From Flavobacteriales bacterium (GTDB taxonomy: Bacteria; Bacteroidota; Bacteroidia; Flavobacteriales_D; Parvicellaceae), in contig JAHDGY010000004.1 in the NCBI GenBank assembly GCA_020631555.1, forward strand, positions 1 through 64,000: a stretch of 64,000 nt of DNA. Reading direction: 5' to 3'. A program made the position numbers and the translations under genes. The notes under the pieces are model-generated. The model was not told where the DNA came from. It saw nothing but the letters and a program-made list of their open reading frames with translations, and searched no databases. Positions 53,776-64,000 of the stretch are shown here, piece by piece (the stretch's first letter is position 1; every line of letters begins with the position of its first letter).

Positions 53776-55074
53776 ATGCCCTTGAATAATATTGAAGACG
53801 ATGTCTGGTCAAAATTGTTGGAACATTGTTTTGATGATAGTTTAATCTGTTCGGATAGCCGATCGGTAAAGCCTGGATCCATTTTCTTTGCTCTTCGTGG
53901 GCCTAACTTTAACGGTAACACATACGCCCAGCAAGCCATTGAACATGGAGCTAAATTGGCCGTAATTGACGATACAAGATATGTCTCGGGTCAAAACACA
54001 ATCCTTGTTGACAATGTACTTGCCACCCTGCAAGCATTAGCAAAGGCTTACAGGAATTCACTGGAAATTCCCGTAATTGGATTGACAGGTAGTAATGGAA
54101 AAACGACCACCAAAGAACTGCTCCATTGTGCCCTCAGCGGAACGTATCGAACCGATGCTACCAGAGGAAACTTGAATAATCACATTGGTGTTCCATTGAC
54201 GATTTTAAACATTCCTCGCAACACTGAGATTGCTATTGTTGAAATGGGTGCCAACGCACAGAAAGAAATTGACTTTTTGTGTAACATTGTCCAACCAACG
54301 CACGGGATAATAACAAATATTGGTGACGCACATCTAGATGGCTTTGGGGGATTTGAGGGCATTAAAAAGGGGAAAAGCGAACTCTACGATTATATTAGAT
54401 CCAACAACGGTACAATATTCATTCATGACCTAGACAATACCTTGAAAGATCTATCTCACAGTATCACTACCTTCAGTTTCGGATCAATGGAATCTGACAT
54501 GCCCTATACTTTGAATGCAGCTAATGTCGAAAGACTGGAGCTAGAAATTGGAACTGAACAAGTAAAAATTATATCACAACTTTCTGGCCACTATAATGCA
54601 CCAAACATAGCCTGTGCATGTGCAGTTGCAAATCATTTTGGCATTCCTTTAAATGTTATAGCCAACCGAATCCAGGCATACAAACCAACCAACAACCGAT
54701 CACAGACGTTAAACAGCAATAGAAATAAAATAATCTTAGACGCGTACAATGCGAATCCTAGCAGTGTTAAAGCAGCATTGAACAACTTGTCTAAGCAAAA
54801 TGGGAACAAACTAGCTATCTTAGGAGACATGATGGAGCTCGGAACATTCACCAAAGCTCTTCATGCAGAAATTCTCGAACTATGTCTAACACTTGAGATT
54901 GAAGTCATAACCCTTGGTCCAAATTACAATCAAATAGCTAAGGATAAATCAAAGAGCTTTTCAAAATTTGATCAACTAATCTCTTTCATCACTGAAAATC
55001 CAGTACTTGATCAAACAATACTACTAAAGGGTTCAAGAAAAATGAAAATGGAAAGATTAGTTGAATACCTTTAA
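53776..55074 (+). CDS. murF: UDP-N-acetylmuramoyl-tripeptide--D-alanyl-D-alanine ligase MurF
   Basis: Adds D-Ala-D-Ala to UDP-MurNAc-tripeptide, the last cytoplasmic step of peptidoglycan precursor synthesis. The Mur ligase ATP loop GSNGKTTTKE lies at residues 105-114; ATRGNLNNHIGVPLT and NANPSSVKAAL are MurF signatures. All three Mur ligase domains are present in 432 residues. It lies 26 bases after gldJ on the same strand, so the two are probably one transcript. The gene is convergent with the downstream prolyl isomerase gene across 69 bases, with no clear hairpin. Confidence 0.96.
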   Translation: MPLNNIEDDVWSKLLEHCFDDSLICSDSRSVKPGSIFFALRGPNFNGNTYAQQAIEHGAKLAVIDDTRYVSGQNTILVDNVLATLQALAKAYRNSLEIPVIGLTGSNGKTTTKELLHCALSGTYRTDATRGNLNNHIGVPLTILNIPRNTEIAIVEMGANAQKEIDFLCNIVQPTHGIITNIGDAHLDGFGGFEGIKKGKSELYDYIRSNNGTIFIHDLDNTLKDLSHSITTFSFGSMESDMPYTLNAANVERLELEIGTEQVKIISQLSGHYNAPNIACACAVANHFGIPLNVIANRIQAYKPTNNRSQTLNSNRNKIILDAYNANPSSVKAALNNLSKQNGNKLAILGDMMELGTFTKALHAEILELCLTLEIEVITLGPNYNQIAKDKSKSFSKFDQLISFITENPVLDQTILLKGSRKMKMERLVEYL

Positions 55075-55143
55075 TAAGGTTATCTTTTCTCTTCAAAACA
55101 GACCTCTGACACAAAAGACCGATAAAAGCTGAGGAGATCTTGA

Positions 55144-57297
55144 CTAATTTCTTGTTTTATAATTTCCAATCATTCTCCTATCCTTGACTTCCATTATTTT
55201 CAACAAGCCATTGTACAAATTATCCGATTGTTGTTGACCTCCGGAAGATGAAACATTATCGCGAAGACTAACTGTCAACAATCCACGAGAAACTGGATGC
55301 TTTTCTTGCTTTGACTCGCCTACCACTTTTATTTGATAAACACCATATTTACCTTTAATAAGATCAGAAGTTTCATTTACTGCCAATCCCAGGGAAATCC
55401 CAACACTTTCAGTATCAGGAATAGAGCCAACAGAGGCACTACCAGCATTGATTCCTGAAGTTAATTGTTTTTGAACACCCATAGCCGTCGAAGTAGCCCC
55501 TAAATCACCATCTTTACCGCGAATCATAGAGGTCAAATACTCAGTTTTCATTAATTTAACAACCTCCGGTTTCATTTGATCCTTAACATCTTCAAATTTA
55601 GGCATACCATCTGCCCTAATTGCAGTTAGTTCCGGAACAAGAATCGTATTCTTGCAAATTATTGGTTGTGATATATCACCAACCCCAACATTATACAGCC
55701 ATCTGTAAACTTCTTCTTTACCTTCAGAAATCCTGATTAACTGAGGATTATTGAGGCGAATATTAAGCTCTTCATCCACTTGAAGCTCCTGCGCCTTTTC
55801 AACTGCTTGATCAAAACCTAACTCTTTAGCCTCACTATAAAATCCAGCCGCTGTATTGTAAACGGAATTTCTTGTACGATCCGACACCCTAACCTTCTTA
55901 TCAACTGTCGCCAATTTGACCACAGGAGCCTGCCTTCTATTCAGTATTCTAACCAAATAATATCCCTGATCACTTTCCAAACTGGACAATGTACCGACAG
56001 GATGTTTAAAACAAAATTCTCGATACACAGAATCAGATGACACCAATCCCATCGATTTTTCTGAAAACCACCCAGATTTTCCATCTGTATCTTTGGTAGC
56101 GTAGTCATCCGATTGATCGACTATTTCAGCAAAAGGTTTACCAATAATCTGCACCAATCTAAATAGACTATCCGCTTTAGCTTTGGCGTTTAAATCATCT
56201 GTACCATTCTTCCTAACAAAAACCAGTTCAACCTCAACCTCTGGCCTGACTGACTTATTTCTAACCTTAATTAACTTGTAAAAGTCACCGTCCTTGTACG
56301 GTCCATAAACCGCTCCAGTATCTCCCTCCAAAAACGCAACCATTCGCACTGAATCATTTTGGTAATCAATATGTCCAAAATCTCCGTCAGGATACAAAAC
56401 ACTAGCATTAGATTCACCATAGTTCACAACAAATAAAGAATCATCTAGAGCTTCCTCAAACGCTTCCTTTCTTTCTTCTAATTCTCTCTTTACAGCTTCC
56501 TCATCATCTTGCGAGGGTTTAACATCAAACTTCACAAATTTAAATGATCTAAACTCAGAATCGTTTACAAATTCATCATCAGATTTGTGTTCATCATAGT
56601 AAGCTCGCAGAGCTTCATCTGTAACTGTAACTAAACTATCTGAAATATCACTAAACGGCTTGTACACGTATTCCACATTTACGTCGCGACTCTGAGAACG
56701 AGATAAATAATCAGCCTCAGCAGTAGAAACGTACAACCCTTTAGCAATCATCTTATGGTATTTATCCTTTGTACGTTGCTTACGCAGAGCTCCTTCAACA
56801 TTTTTCAACCAACCAGGATTTCGAGCCTGAATTAAGGGCAGCAGCGACAGCAACGTATCTTTATTAAATTGCTGACCTTGACGCATCTGATTCCATAGAT
56901 CAGATTTAACCAACTCGTGAATATTCTCACCATGCAAAATATCATTAAGCTCCTCGGAGCAAACACCAATTCCAATTTTTCCAATCTCCAAATTATAAAT
57001 ACTGTCCTTGATCATTTGATCCCAAGCGTTTTGCTCAATCTGTGTTCTATAGAAATCAGGAAGTTCGCCGCCAAAATTCGCGGCCTGGGCTTCTATCAAC
57101 CTAGACTTTTTATCCGAGTATCTCCAGACTAAATCATCCATAGGTTGACCAGCAAATTCACCAATTTCAATAGCACTCACTCCGCTAGAGCGCCCCAGAT
57201 TATTAACCACCTCTGCAAGAACGAAAGCCATGATTGCCATGAACATAACAATTAGCAGCAGTGTTGACCTTTCCCTGATTTTTCCAATTAACGCCAT
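55144..57297 (-). CDS. SurA/PpiD-like peptidyl-prolyl cis-trans isomerase
   Basis: A 717-residue periplasmic folding factor. A single N-terminal membrane anchor (about residues 11-32) is followed by a SurA_N-type helical domain (about 35-240) and a parvulin (PpiC) rotamase domain around residues 340-450, with SGWFSEKSMGLVSSDSVYREFCF and GYYLVRILNRRQAP. A second PpiC-like and helical region lies towards the C-terminus, and the tail carries a coiled part. The architecture matches PpiD of the Bacteroidota. It probably assists outer membrane proteins, many of which are encoded here. Alternative names are SurA-like chaperone or parvulin-type PpiD. Confidence 0.88.
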   Translation of the reverse strand: MALIGKIRERSTLLLIVMFMAIMAFVLAEVVNNLGRSSGVSAIEIGEFAGQPMDDLVWRYSDKKSRLIEAQAANFGGELPDFYRTQIEQNAWDQMIKDSIYNLEIGKIGIGVCSEELNDILHGENIHELVKSDLWNQMRQGQQFNKDTLLSLLPLIQARNPGWLKNVEGALRKQRTKDKYHKMIAKGLYVSTAEADYLSRSQSRDVNVEYVYKPFSDISDSLVTVTDEALRAYYDEHKSDDEFVNDSEFRSFKFVKFDVKPSQDDEEAVKRELEERKEAFEEALDDSLFVVNYGESNASVLYPDGDFGHIDYQNDSVRMVAFLEGDTGAVYGPYKDGDFYKLIKVRNKSVRPEVEVELVFVRKNGTDDLNAKAKADSLFRLVQIIGKPFAEIVDQSDDYATKDTDGKSGWFSEKSMGLVSSDSVYREFCFKHPVGTLSSLESDQGYYLVRILNRRQAPVVKLATVDKKVRVSDRTRNSVYNTAAGFYSEAKELGFDQAVEKAQELQVDEELNIRLNNPQLIRISEGKEEVYRWLYNVGVGDISQPIICKNTILVPELTAIRADGMPKFEDVKDQMKPEVVKLMKTEYLTSMIRGKDGDLGATSTAMGVQKQLTSGINAGSASVGSIPDTESVGISLGLAVNETSDLIKGKYGVYQIKVVGESKQEKHPVSRGLLTVSLRDNVSSSGGQQQSDNLYNGLLKIMEVKDRRMIGNYKTRN

Positions 57298-57376
57298 TTG
57301 ACAGTTGTTTTTAAGGTCTGCGAATATAACAATTGTTCATCGAAATTCAAGCTAAAAAACACCTACAAACCAGCTA

Positions 57377-58675
57377 CTAAACTTCCAATCCATTACGACC
57401 TTCTTCAGAAAGCTTAATTCGTAGCAAATCAATATGTGTATCTGCACCTTTGATTATCGTCACTTTAAACGGCCCTACCTTAATTTCGTCTCCTTCCTTT
57501 GGAATTACTTCTAGCGAGTAAATTACCCATCCACTAAGTGTTTCATACTGCTCCGAATCAGGAACATTAATCCCATACTTCTCATTTATTTGGTCTATCT
57601 CTAATCTCCCAGAAAACTCGTACTCCAACGCGCTAATTTGATTATCAACGAGCCCTTCAAAATCATGCTCGTCTTCGATTTCTCCGAAAATTTCCTCCAT
57701 TATATCCTCCATGGTTAGCATCCCAGAGGTACCTCCAAATTCATCTACAACCACAGCTACATTCCTGCTTTTCTCAAGCATATCCTCCAACACCTTATCA
57801 GCAGTTACACTTTCTGGAATAATATTTATAGGCAACAAAATAGATTTAATGCTATCCGGAGACTTGAATATCTCTTTGCTATGGGCGTATCCAATAATAT
57901 TATCAATAGTATCGCGATAAATCAAGATTTTAGACAACCCAGTTTCTATAAATAAATCGACCAAACTATCTATCTCATCCTCCAAAGAAACTGCAATAAT
58001 CTCATTTCTGGGCACCATGCAATCACGCGCTTTAATTGTGGAAAAGTTCAAAGCATTATGAAACATCTGAACTTCCGGATCCAGCTCCTGCTTATTGGAA
58101 ACACTTTCTGTGGATCTTGTCAAATAATGGTCCAAATCTACTTTCCCAAATGCTACCTCCTGATCTGCAACACCCTCCTGGCCAAATATTCGAAACAAAA
58201 ACTCTGAAATCCCAAGGACGACAAAACCTGCTGGCCAAAAAACAATATACACCATCAGCAATGGATAGGCGAAAAGGTACAGCACTTTGTTCGGGCTTAT
58301 GCGAAATATAGATTTCGGCAAAAATTCTGCGGTAACCAGTACAATCGTAGTAGAAATGATCGTTTCAAGCACCAAAACCAATAATTCGTTGTCCCCTACC
58401 AAATCAATTAAAGGGTCCTCAATTATTTCAGCTAGAGTGATACCATAAACAACCAAAGCAAGGTTGTTTCCAATCAACATAATCGCAATAAATAGCGACG
58501 GATTATAAAAAACAGAATCCGTTGTTGTGAACCGAGAAATAATTTTCTTGGACAGCCCTCCCCTTTTCTTATCCAGCTCAATTTCAAACTTATTTGCCGA
58601 AACAAAAGCTATTTCCATCCCCGAAAAGAAAGCCGAAAAAAGTAGAGCAAGAATAACAACGACTGTGTCGTCCAT
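57377..58675 (-). CDS. hemolysin/CorC family protein (CNNM-CBS-CorC_HlyC)
   Basis: A 432-residue membrane protein. The CNNM domain (residues 1-180) has about four helices, beginning MDDTVVVILALLFSAFFSG. A tandem CBS pair (about 200-320) contains ARDCMVPRNEIIAVS and VVDEFGGTSGMLTMEDIMEEIFGEI, followed by a CorC_HlyC transporter-associated domain (about 340-425). The family covers putative Mg/Co efflux proteins. GldE of flavobacteria belongs to it, but here the neighbours are a prolyl isomerase and sprA, so I do not use that name. It is 79 bases from the isomerase gene and 50 from sprA, all on the minus strand. Confidence 0.9.
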   Translation of the reverse strand: MDDTVVVILALLFSAFFSGMEIAFVSANKFEIELDKKRGGLSKKIISRFTTTDSVFYNPSLFIAIMLIGNNLALVVYGITLAEIIEDPLIDLVGDNELLVLVLETIISTTIVLVTAEFLPKSIFRISPNKVLYLFAYPLLMVYIVFWPAGFVVLGISEFLFRIFGQEGVADQEVAFGKVDLDHYLTRSTESVSNKQELDPEVQMFHNALNFSTIKARDCMVPRNEIIAVSLEDEIDSLVDLFIETGLSKILIYRDTIDNIIGYAHSKEIFKSPDSIKSILLPINIIPESVTADKVLEDMLEKSRNVAVVVDEFGGTSGMLTMEDIMEEIFGEIEDEHDFEGLVDNQISALEYEFSGRLEIDQINEKYGINVPDSEQYETLSGWVIYSLEVIPKEGDEIKVGPFKVTIIKGADTHIDLLRIKLSEEGRNGLEV

Positions 58676-58725
58676 ATCTATAAGGCCTGCGAATAAAGAA
58701 GTTCAAATATAAGAAAACTGAAATG

Positions 58726-61700
58726 CTACGGTAACGTTATTTGAAGAGCAATACCGGTATTGATATTCGATGTAGGGAAAGATCTTGAAATGACTGGAGT
58801 ATTTATAACCTGATCATAATAATACCTCACTTTAACCTTTTTCAAAATTCGATAATCTGCAGCAACTTTAATCGATGTGGAAGTCTGTCCAGCCGTTGCA
58901 TCCGGTCGACCTTCAACAATCTTACGGGTTACAGTTTTGTTGCTTCTAATTGACAAATCGCCACGTATTTTCAAATCACTCACAACATCCTTACCTCTAA
59001 TTTGAACTGGAAATTTGACGTCCCTAAAGGTATACCCCGTTCCAAAAACAAACTCCTTACCGCTAACTTCGGTAATTTGATTATTCGTAAGACTTAAAGA
59101 TAAGGTCCTATCCTGCTTATATTCCCCTTTTAGAATGAAATCACTTTTAAGCGTAACATCGATACCAACCAATGGAGAAAACCTTTCGGCAATCACAACT
59201 CCCATTACCTGTCTTTCTGTAATAAAGTTTTCTCCCAAATCTCTTTCTGTAAGGTTACCATTGGCATCAACCCTGGACTTCAAATTCGTTGTAAAATTTG
59301 ATATCGTATAAGTTGAGCTATACTGGTGTCGTAAATTAGCGGATCTAACGTACTTCTTTAGTGCCTTAATTTTGCCCAAACCATTGTAAGAAACTCTCCA
59401 ATTTGGCATCGGAATTATACTAAATAAAGAATTTCCTTTCTCGCTAGGACCTTTGCCCGAGTAGGCAGATAAAAATGATCCAATCAACACGTCTTGCTGA
59501 GTTCCACCATAACCATAACGATACAATCCACTTGAATCCATTCCCACCGAGTTAGGATTAGCATCTCCCAACATTCGTGACATTTCTGATCTACTTGCCA
59601 ACATTTTATCAAAAACAGGAGAATTATGTTCTGCATCATCCGGTATGAAAGCAGTTGCCAAAGTCAAAACAGTTGTACTAAATGATCCAGTTCTTAACGG
59701 GTTCTGATGCTGATACATTCCATATGCGTTTGTTTCCGGATTCCAAAGACTATCATTCCAACGAAAGTTCTCTCCCATATTCTCTGTATACTTCTGGTCG
59801 GCAGCCAAATCAATTTTAAACCCTTTAAGTGGCTCAAATGAAGCCTTCGCGTTAAGCGTTTTCGTATGGTTTACTAAATACTGTTGGGTAATGTACTTAC
59901 TCGCCCTCCCAATCATCCAATTATTGTCCAATGCATAGTCTGCGAAGTTGCGGTTCGTTTGATCACCCCAAATATTTCTTTCCTGCCAACCACCAGCAAT
60001 GAATTCTAGCCCTGGAGCATTAAACCCATCATCGAAGCCCATTACGTTAGACCCTCTTCCATAACCAGGTAATAATATTCCATCCGTTGTCGCATAGGTA
60101 AAACTTACGTTCTTAAGCATTAACAAAAACCTTACACCATGATCTAAAATTTTATTACCTTCTTCTTCATCCTTTTTATTGGCCTTTTTCTTTTCCTCGA
60201 GTTCCATTTTATCAAGCCCCATTTCATCCCTCGAGAGACGACTTGGACGTCTTCTGGAACTTCTACCCCTACTAACCTTTTTGAAATATGGAACCTTATT
60301 ATAGAGGTTTTTCATATTGAACTTAGCGGTCCAATTTATCTTTCTAGAATTCTGAATTACGTGTCCAAGCGAATCTTGCGACAAAGGCGCCCTATTCCAA
60401 TCATACGAAGCTTGATATCTTGTAGTGAGACCAATCCAATCAACAATTGGAATTTTACTTAACGGCCATGTATACGACAAACTTCCAGAATGCGAATATT
60501 TCATGTTCTCTCCAAATCTTAGCAGGCTTTCCTTGACCGAATTTCTAATCGAATCACTTTCATACCCTATAATACCCTGGTTGATTTCAACATTCGAAGG
60601 CTCATCAATAAAGGCGTTGTTCAGAGCCTTGAAATTGAACTTTAGCCCTTTAGTGATGTCGTATTTAACCGAATAATTCCTATCCCAAGTGAATGTTTTT
60701 GTAAACTGTGGAATTACTAATTGACCTTCCAAAGTCCGAATACGATACTCATTATAAGACCTATTTAAGTTTGTAGTAAAGGATACATTCTTAGGCTGCA
60801 GGTAGAAATTAAAATCTCGAATAATCCTCAGCCATTTAGACTTCCTTAAAAAACCAATTTTGGCCAAAGGTTTTATTGGCTTTGGATTGGGGTTGTATCC
60901 ATAATTTAGCCCCATTTGATAGTTTTTTCTAAAATCAGACTCAATGTTAAAGCTTCTCCTCGAAGACTCATTATATGCATATGAAAACGAAACATTGCTA
61001 ACACTCCAAGGCATAGGTCGCGATCTCTTTCCGTCCTTAGATTTTGGCTTTATGCTCACATTGGCAAAATTGATACTTCTTCTTTTGGTAACATCTTCCC
61101 CAATATTCTTCGCTTGGTTTTGCTCCGCAGTAGGCAAATCATTAATGGGCTGATCAGGTTGCTGAGGGTCAAATTGCGGGGTAATAATTGCCTCAGATTG
61201 TCCAACGTACATTGGAAGATTGACGCCAATACTTTCCCCAAAGAACTTACCCAGTTGGATGGTTGAAGACGCGTCATACCCCTTCCTGGTTTCTCGCTGT
61301 CGTTCGCTAACCTTTTTTTCAATACTTCCGAAACCTGGTGTACTGATATTTCCAGAAAGATTAACGTTAGCAAAATCTGCTAACTGAGCATTGACCGATC
61401 CCTGCGCTGCCCATCCTCCAAACTCATCAAAATCAGTCAGTCGCAATTCATTAAACCAAACTTCAACGCATTTTTCCTGGCCGTCGTCCGGAATCCAATA
61501 ATTGTTAGGGTCATCATGTTTCGGATTTCTAACCCCAAGCATTATTGTCTTAACTCCCTGCAAGTTAGGATTTCCAACAACCGTGATCTTTCGAGAGCTA
61601 TTTTCTGGATCTCTTAGGGAAAACGGCAACAGTACTGAAGCCTTAGCAGAATTTCTGTTTTGTTTTACTTTAAGCAGAGTACTGAAATTGATGATCATAT

Positions 61701-64000
61701 TATTCGCTTCAGGCCAAATATCTTCTGCTCTTGAGCTTCCCCAAGCGGATAACTTTAACGGAATTTCATATTCATAGTAATTTCTATCGAAGTCCGTTCC
61801 CAACCTAATAAATGCAGTCACATGATCATCTCCGGCAGGTTTAGATAGATCCTTATCCTCTGCATGAATAAACATTCTTAGCTTTTTATAAGACCTAACA
61901 TCCAAATCCAACGTTCGATACGTCGCACGAGCATCTCCATCAGTTAAACCACAAACATCCACCACAAGTGATTGCTCGTTTAAGCCCGCTTGATTTGCAC
62001 TAGCTGCATTCAATTCCTGCTGAATTCCAGGTGGGATTACATAATCTATCGGCTCTCGATTTCCATTTTCTTCCAAATTCACAGCTCCTACGTTAAACGT
62101 AGTTTGACTCTCCTCACCTTGAATATACTCGCCATCTGCTAACAAGTCATCTTGATATCTTCTCCATTCCCCTCGAATTAACTCCAATCTTGCGAATCGC
62201 AACACTACTCTTTGGCTAAACCCTTTCATGAACATTCGAATGAACCGAATCGATCTAAAATCTGGAATATTGTTAATTACCTTATCTGGTGATCGGACCG
62301 GAATTTTAAACTGGTACCAATACACCTGTTTGTCCGACTCACTATGCGTCGCCATAATTCGGTCGGTTATATAATTTTTTCCGACTTCCATGTCTTGAGG
62401 GCGGAGACTCACTTTGTACTGAAAATAACTTTCTGATTCACTGAGATTATTATCCTGATTAATGTCCTCAACATTAGGAATTGTGGTTGCTGCAGTTGGA
62501 TAGCCATCAGTATTCATAGTAGCAGCCATTTCCGTGGTTGGCGAATTACCGTCTAATCCATTATAATTTTTGTATCGTTCTAGAACGTCTAGATTTTGGG
62601 CATCATAATCATCACCTCGATAAAAATGGTAATTATCTCCTGTTGGATCATTGACAAACTTATCTTTCACAGGAGAACCACTAAAGTAGGATTGCGCCCA
62701 ACTGTAATAGGAAGCGAACTTATTTTTCTCACCATTGTCGTCCCAACCATCTAACCCAACGTCTTGATAAATTCGCGAATCCAGATTGTTGTCAAACGCG
62801 TTGACAATTTGTTGTGCAGTAGGATTACGAGCCCAATTAGATTCATAAAAATCATTCGCATCATAGGATGCACTAGTAGGAAGTCCATTTTCATATGCCT
62901 TACGACCATCTCGCAAGATATCCTCGGAAATGTTACCCAAGTTGAAATACAAGTCTCCCCCGTCCGTGTTCTTGGAATCTTCATTAGAGCCATTTACAAC
63001 TGTTTTCGAAAACGGATCCATAACCCAAAACTGAATAAATTCGATATTGGAAGTTTCGAAATCATTGGTAGTCAGTTGTCGCATAATCCCGCCCCATTTT
63101 TCTTCAGGATCGGTAAACTCACCAGTCGTAGGGTTAATTCCGCTAGTGTCTAAGTTGTAAGGGCCTCTTTCACGAGGATAATAAGCTACGTCAAATACAG
63201 GGATATTGGATGGCTGACCTGTACTCAGCTGCTTGTTTGGAAACACTTCTTGCTCCAATACTTCTCGCATGAAGTGGTTATGCTGAATTTCAGTATTACC
63301 CTTAATATTGTCTGGGGTTGTTGAATTATTTCTAAAAAACACCGTTTGGTCAATTACGTACCATGCCATTTTGGACCGGTTATAACCAGCCGAAATATCA
63401 TCATACAAGCCACCCTCTGGGAATAAATCGGGCTGCCCCTGCGGCACACTAGCCATCACCCAATTATTAAACGATCGAATATCAATTGCAGATTGACTTC
63501 CTTCAAAATCGTCTATATATGCATTTCCATTTGATCCAATGGCCCTACTATGACCTGGAATCAGGTGCGCATACTCCCCTTGAAATGTAACCGACGACAT
63601 TTCCTTTGTATTAATAAATGGTATTTTATCTACCATTTTAGTAAGGAAAGGAACATCGGTTTTATAATTGGTATTCAAGCCAAGCATCGTGTTCCTGATC
63701 GGCTCGTCACCAATATTTACTTTCTGGGTAAGCGGACGTTCTGTTAAACCTAAAACAGTTGCCCCCACATTAAAGTCCTTATTCACCTTGTAATCTAGAT
63801 GTGTTCCCAGCAGGGTTTTTGTCTGAATATTAAAAAGAGAGTTACTTTCCAATGACACTTTAATCGGGGTACCCGATTGCATGACACTTTCGTTGATGAT
63901 TTTCACCCGGCCTAGGTTATAATCTACTGTATAATCTTGTCCTTCGACTAAAGTAGCTCCACCTGCCGAAACTTTCACCGACCCCTTAGGTATATTCAAG
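58726..64000 (-). CDS. sprA: SprA (Sov), T9SS outer membrane translocon, partial
   Basis: C-terminal portion (over 1750 residues) of the giant 36-strand T9SS translocon channel; the N-terminal part continues past the right edge. Recognised by GSNGNAYIDDFEGSQSAIDIRS, EVWFNELRLTDFDEFGGWA, QGVKTIMLGVRNPK and the very long run of amphipathic strands, ending in NTGIALQITLP. Full-length SprA is about 2400 residues, so roughly a quarter is missing. SprA forms the pore through which cargo with C-terminal domains passes, with PorV, Plug and others as partners. Its downstream neighbour here is a CorC-type gene; ruvA and gcvH, frequent neighbours elsewhere, would lie outside the window if present upstream. 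Confidence 0.95.
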   Translation of the reverse strand, partial: LNIPKGSVKVSAGGATLVEGQDYTVDYNLGRVKIINESVMQSGTPIKVSLESNSLFNIQTKTLLGTHLDYKVNKDFNVGATVLGLTERPLTQKVNIGDEPIRNTMLGLNTNYKTDVPFLTKMVDKIPFINTKEMSSVTFQGEYAHLIPGHSRAIGSNGNAYIDDFEGSQSAIDIRSFNNWVMASVPQGQPDLFPEGGLYDDISAGYNRSKMAWYVIDQTVFFRNNSTTPDNIKGNTEIQHNHFMREVLEQEVFPNKQLSTGQPSNIPVFDVAYYPRERGPYNLDTSGINPTTGEFTDPEEKWGGIMRQLTTNDFETSNIEFIQFWVMDPFSKTVVNGSNEDSKNTDGGDLYFNLGNISEDILRDGRKAYENGLPTSASYDANDFYESNWARNPTAQQIVNAFDNNLDSRIYQDVGLDGWDDNGEKNKFASYYSWAQSYFSGSPVKDKFVNDPTGDNYHFYRGDDYDAQNLDVLERYKNYNGLDGNSPTTEMAATMNTDGYPTAATTIPNVEDINQDNNLSESESYFQYKVSLRPQDMEVGKNYITDRIMATHSESDKQVYWYQFKIPVRSPDKVINNIPDFRSIRFIRMFMKGFSQRVVLRFARLELIRGEWRRYQDDLLADGEYIQGEESQTTFNVGAVNLEENGNREPIDYVIPPGIQQELNAASANQAGLNEQSLVVDVCGLTDGDARATYRTLDLDVRSYKKLRMFIHAEDKDLSKPAGDDHVTAFIRLGTDFDRNYYEYEIPLKLSAWGSSRAEDIWPEANNMIINFSTLLKVKQNRNSAKASVLLPFSLRDPENSSRKITVVGNPNLQGVKTIMLGVRNPKHDDPNNYWIPDDGQEKCVEVWFNELRLTDFDEFGGWAAQGSVNAQLADFANVNLSGNISTPGFGSIEKKVSERQRETRKGYDASSTIQLGKFFGESIGVNLPMYVGQSEAIITPQFDPQQPDQPINDLPTAEQNQAKNIGEDVTKRRSINFANVSIKPKSKDGKRSRPMPWSVSNVSFSYAYNESSRRSFNIESDFRKNYQMGLNYGYNPNPKPIKPLAKIGFLRKSKWLRIIRDFNFYLQPKNVSFTTNLNRSYNEYRIRTLEGQLVIPQFTKTFTWDRNYSVKYDITKGLKFNFKALNNAFIDEPSNVEINQGIIGYESDSIRNSVKESLLRFGENMKYSHSGSLSYTWPLSKIPIVDWIGLTTRYQASYDWNRAPLSQDSLGHVIQNSRKINWTAKFNMKNLYNKVPYFKKVSRGRSSRRRPSRLSRDEMGLDKMELEEKKKANKKDEEEGNKILDHGVRFLLMLKNVSFTYATTDGILLPGYGRGSNVMGFDDGFNAPGLEFIAGGWQERNIWGDQTNRNFADYALDNNWMIGRASKYITQQYLVNHTKTLNAKASFEPLKGFKIDLAADQKYTENMGENFRWNDSLWNPETNAYGMYQHQNPLRTGSFSTTVLTLATAFIPDDAEHNSPVFDKMLASRSEMSRMLGDANPNSVGMDSSGLYRYGYGGTQQDVLIGSFLSAYSGKGPSEKGNSLFSIIPMPNWRVSYNGLGKIKALKKYVRSANLRHQYSSTYTISNFTTNLKSRVDANGNLTERDLGENFITERQVMGVVIAERFSPLVGIDVTLKSDFILKGEYKQDRTLSLSLTNNQITEVSGKEFVFGTGYTFRDVKFPVQIRGKDVVSDLKIRGDLSIRSNKTVTRKIVEGRPDATAGQTSTSIKVAADYRILKKVKVRYYYDQVINTPVISRSFPTSNINTGIALQITLP

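Noticed and set aside
57377-58675. Naming the CNNM/CBS protein GldE
   Set aside because: GldE is a close family member, but its usual neighbour genes (gldD, ssb) are absent, so the name cannot be supported.

Overview
The window comes from a member of the Bacteroidota, most likely Flavobacteriales or a close relative. The diagnostic evidence is a fused lpxC-fabZ gene, the type IX secretion system (T9SS) proteins SprA, PorU, PorX and GldJ, RemB-like proteins, gliding-type C-terminal sorting domains on secreted proteins, a ctaB/cox/SCO/DUF420 respiratory cluster of Bacteroidetes type, and AT-rich spacers without strong Shine-Dalgarno sequences. No rRNA, tRNA, CRISPR array, insertion sequence or prophage gene was recognised. 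Nearly all the sequence is protein-coding, and many neighbouring genes abut or overlap.

Layout, left to right. (1) 1-8.3 kb, minus strand: a membrane TPR/AraC one-component regulator, then an envelope operon running leftwards: an HD phosphohydrolase, lpxC-fabZ, lpxA, an unrecognised protein with a kinase-like motif layout, and tatD. lpxD, which often sits between the HD gene and lpxC in this phylum, is absent. (2) 8.3-11.5 kb, plus strand: porX, tsaE and an alanine dehydrogenase, overlapping end to end. (3) 11.5-15.3 kb, minus strand: two paralogous secreted choice-of-anchor L proteins with T9SS type B sorting domains. (4) 15.5-17.4 kb, plus strand: an M20 dipeptidase and a LEA-type lipoprotein, closed by a terminator. 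(5) 17.5-22.9 kb, minus strand: heme O synthase, two subunit-III-type oxidase proteins with unusual loop insertions, a subunit IV, two SCO proteins (one lacking a copper ligand), DUF420 and a small membrane protein. A CRP/FNR-like palindrome lies upstream. (6) 23-32 kb, minus strand: a surface polysaccharide/gliding cluster with a flippase-like protein, a GT2 transferase, cysQ, gmd, fcl, two RemB/Wzi-like barrels and a WecA-type transferase. (7) 32-33.6 kb: ruvC, a HIT protein and greA. (8) 33.6-55 kb: the T9SS core locus. On the minus strand it has two tandem PorU-type sortases, a small basic exported protein, a TonB-dependent receptor, a 1392-residue secreted protein and a PorV/PorQ-family protein. 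On the plus strand it has gldJ and murF. (9) 55-64 kb, minus strand: a SurA/PpiD-like prolyl isomerase, a CNNM/CBS transporter-like protein, and sprA, which runs off the right edge.

How the genes fit together: sprA (translocon), porU (sortase), gldJ and porX (regulator) are core T9SS or gliding components. The choice-of-anchor L proteins are probable cargo. The WecA/fucose/GT2 cluster may supply a surface glycan, and the RemB-like barrels may handle it or act in motility. The most unusual part is the enlarged porU locus at 33.6-51.6 kb: two intact sortase paralogues sit beside a TonB receptor, a giant secreted protein and a PorV-like carrier, while canonical porV, a usual neighbour of porU, is not seen. 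This could be a specialised secretion and surface-attachment module.
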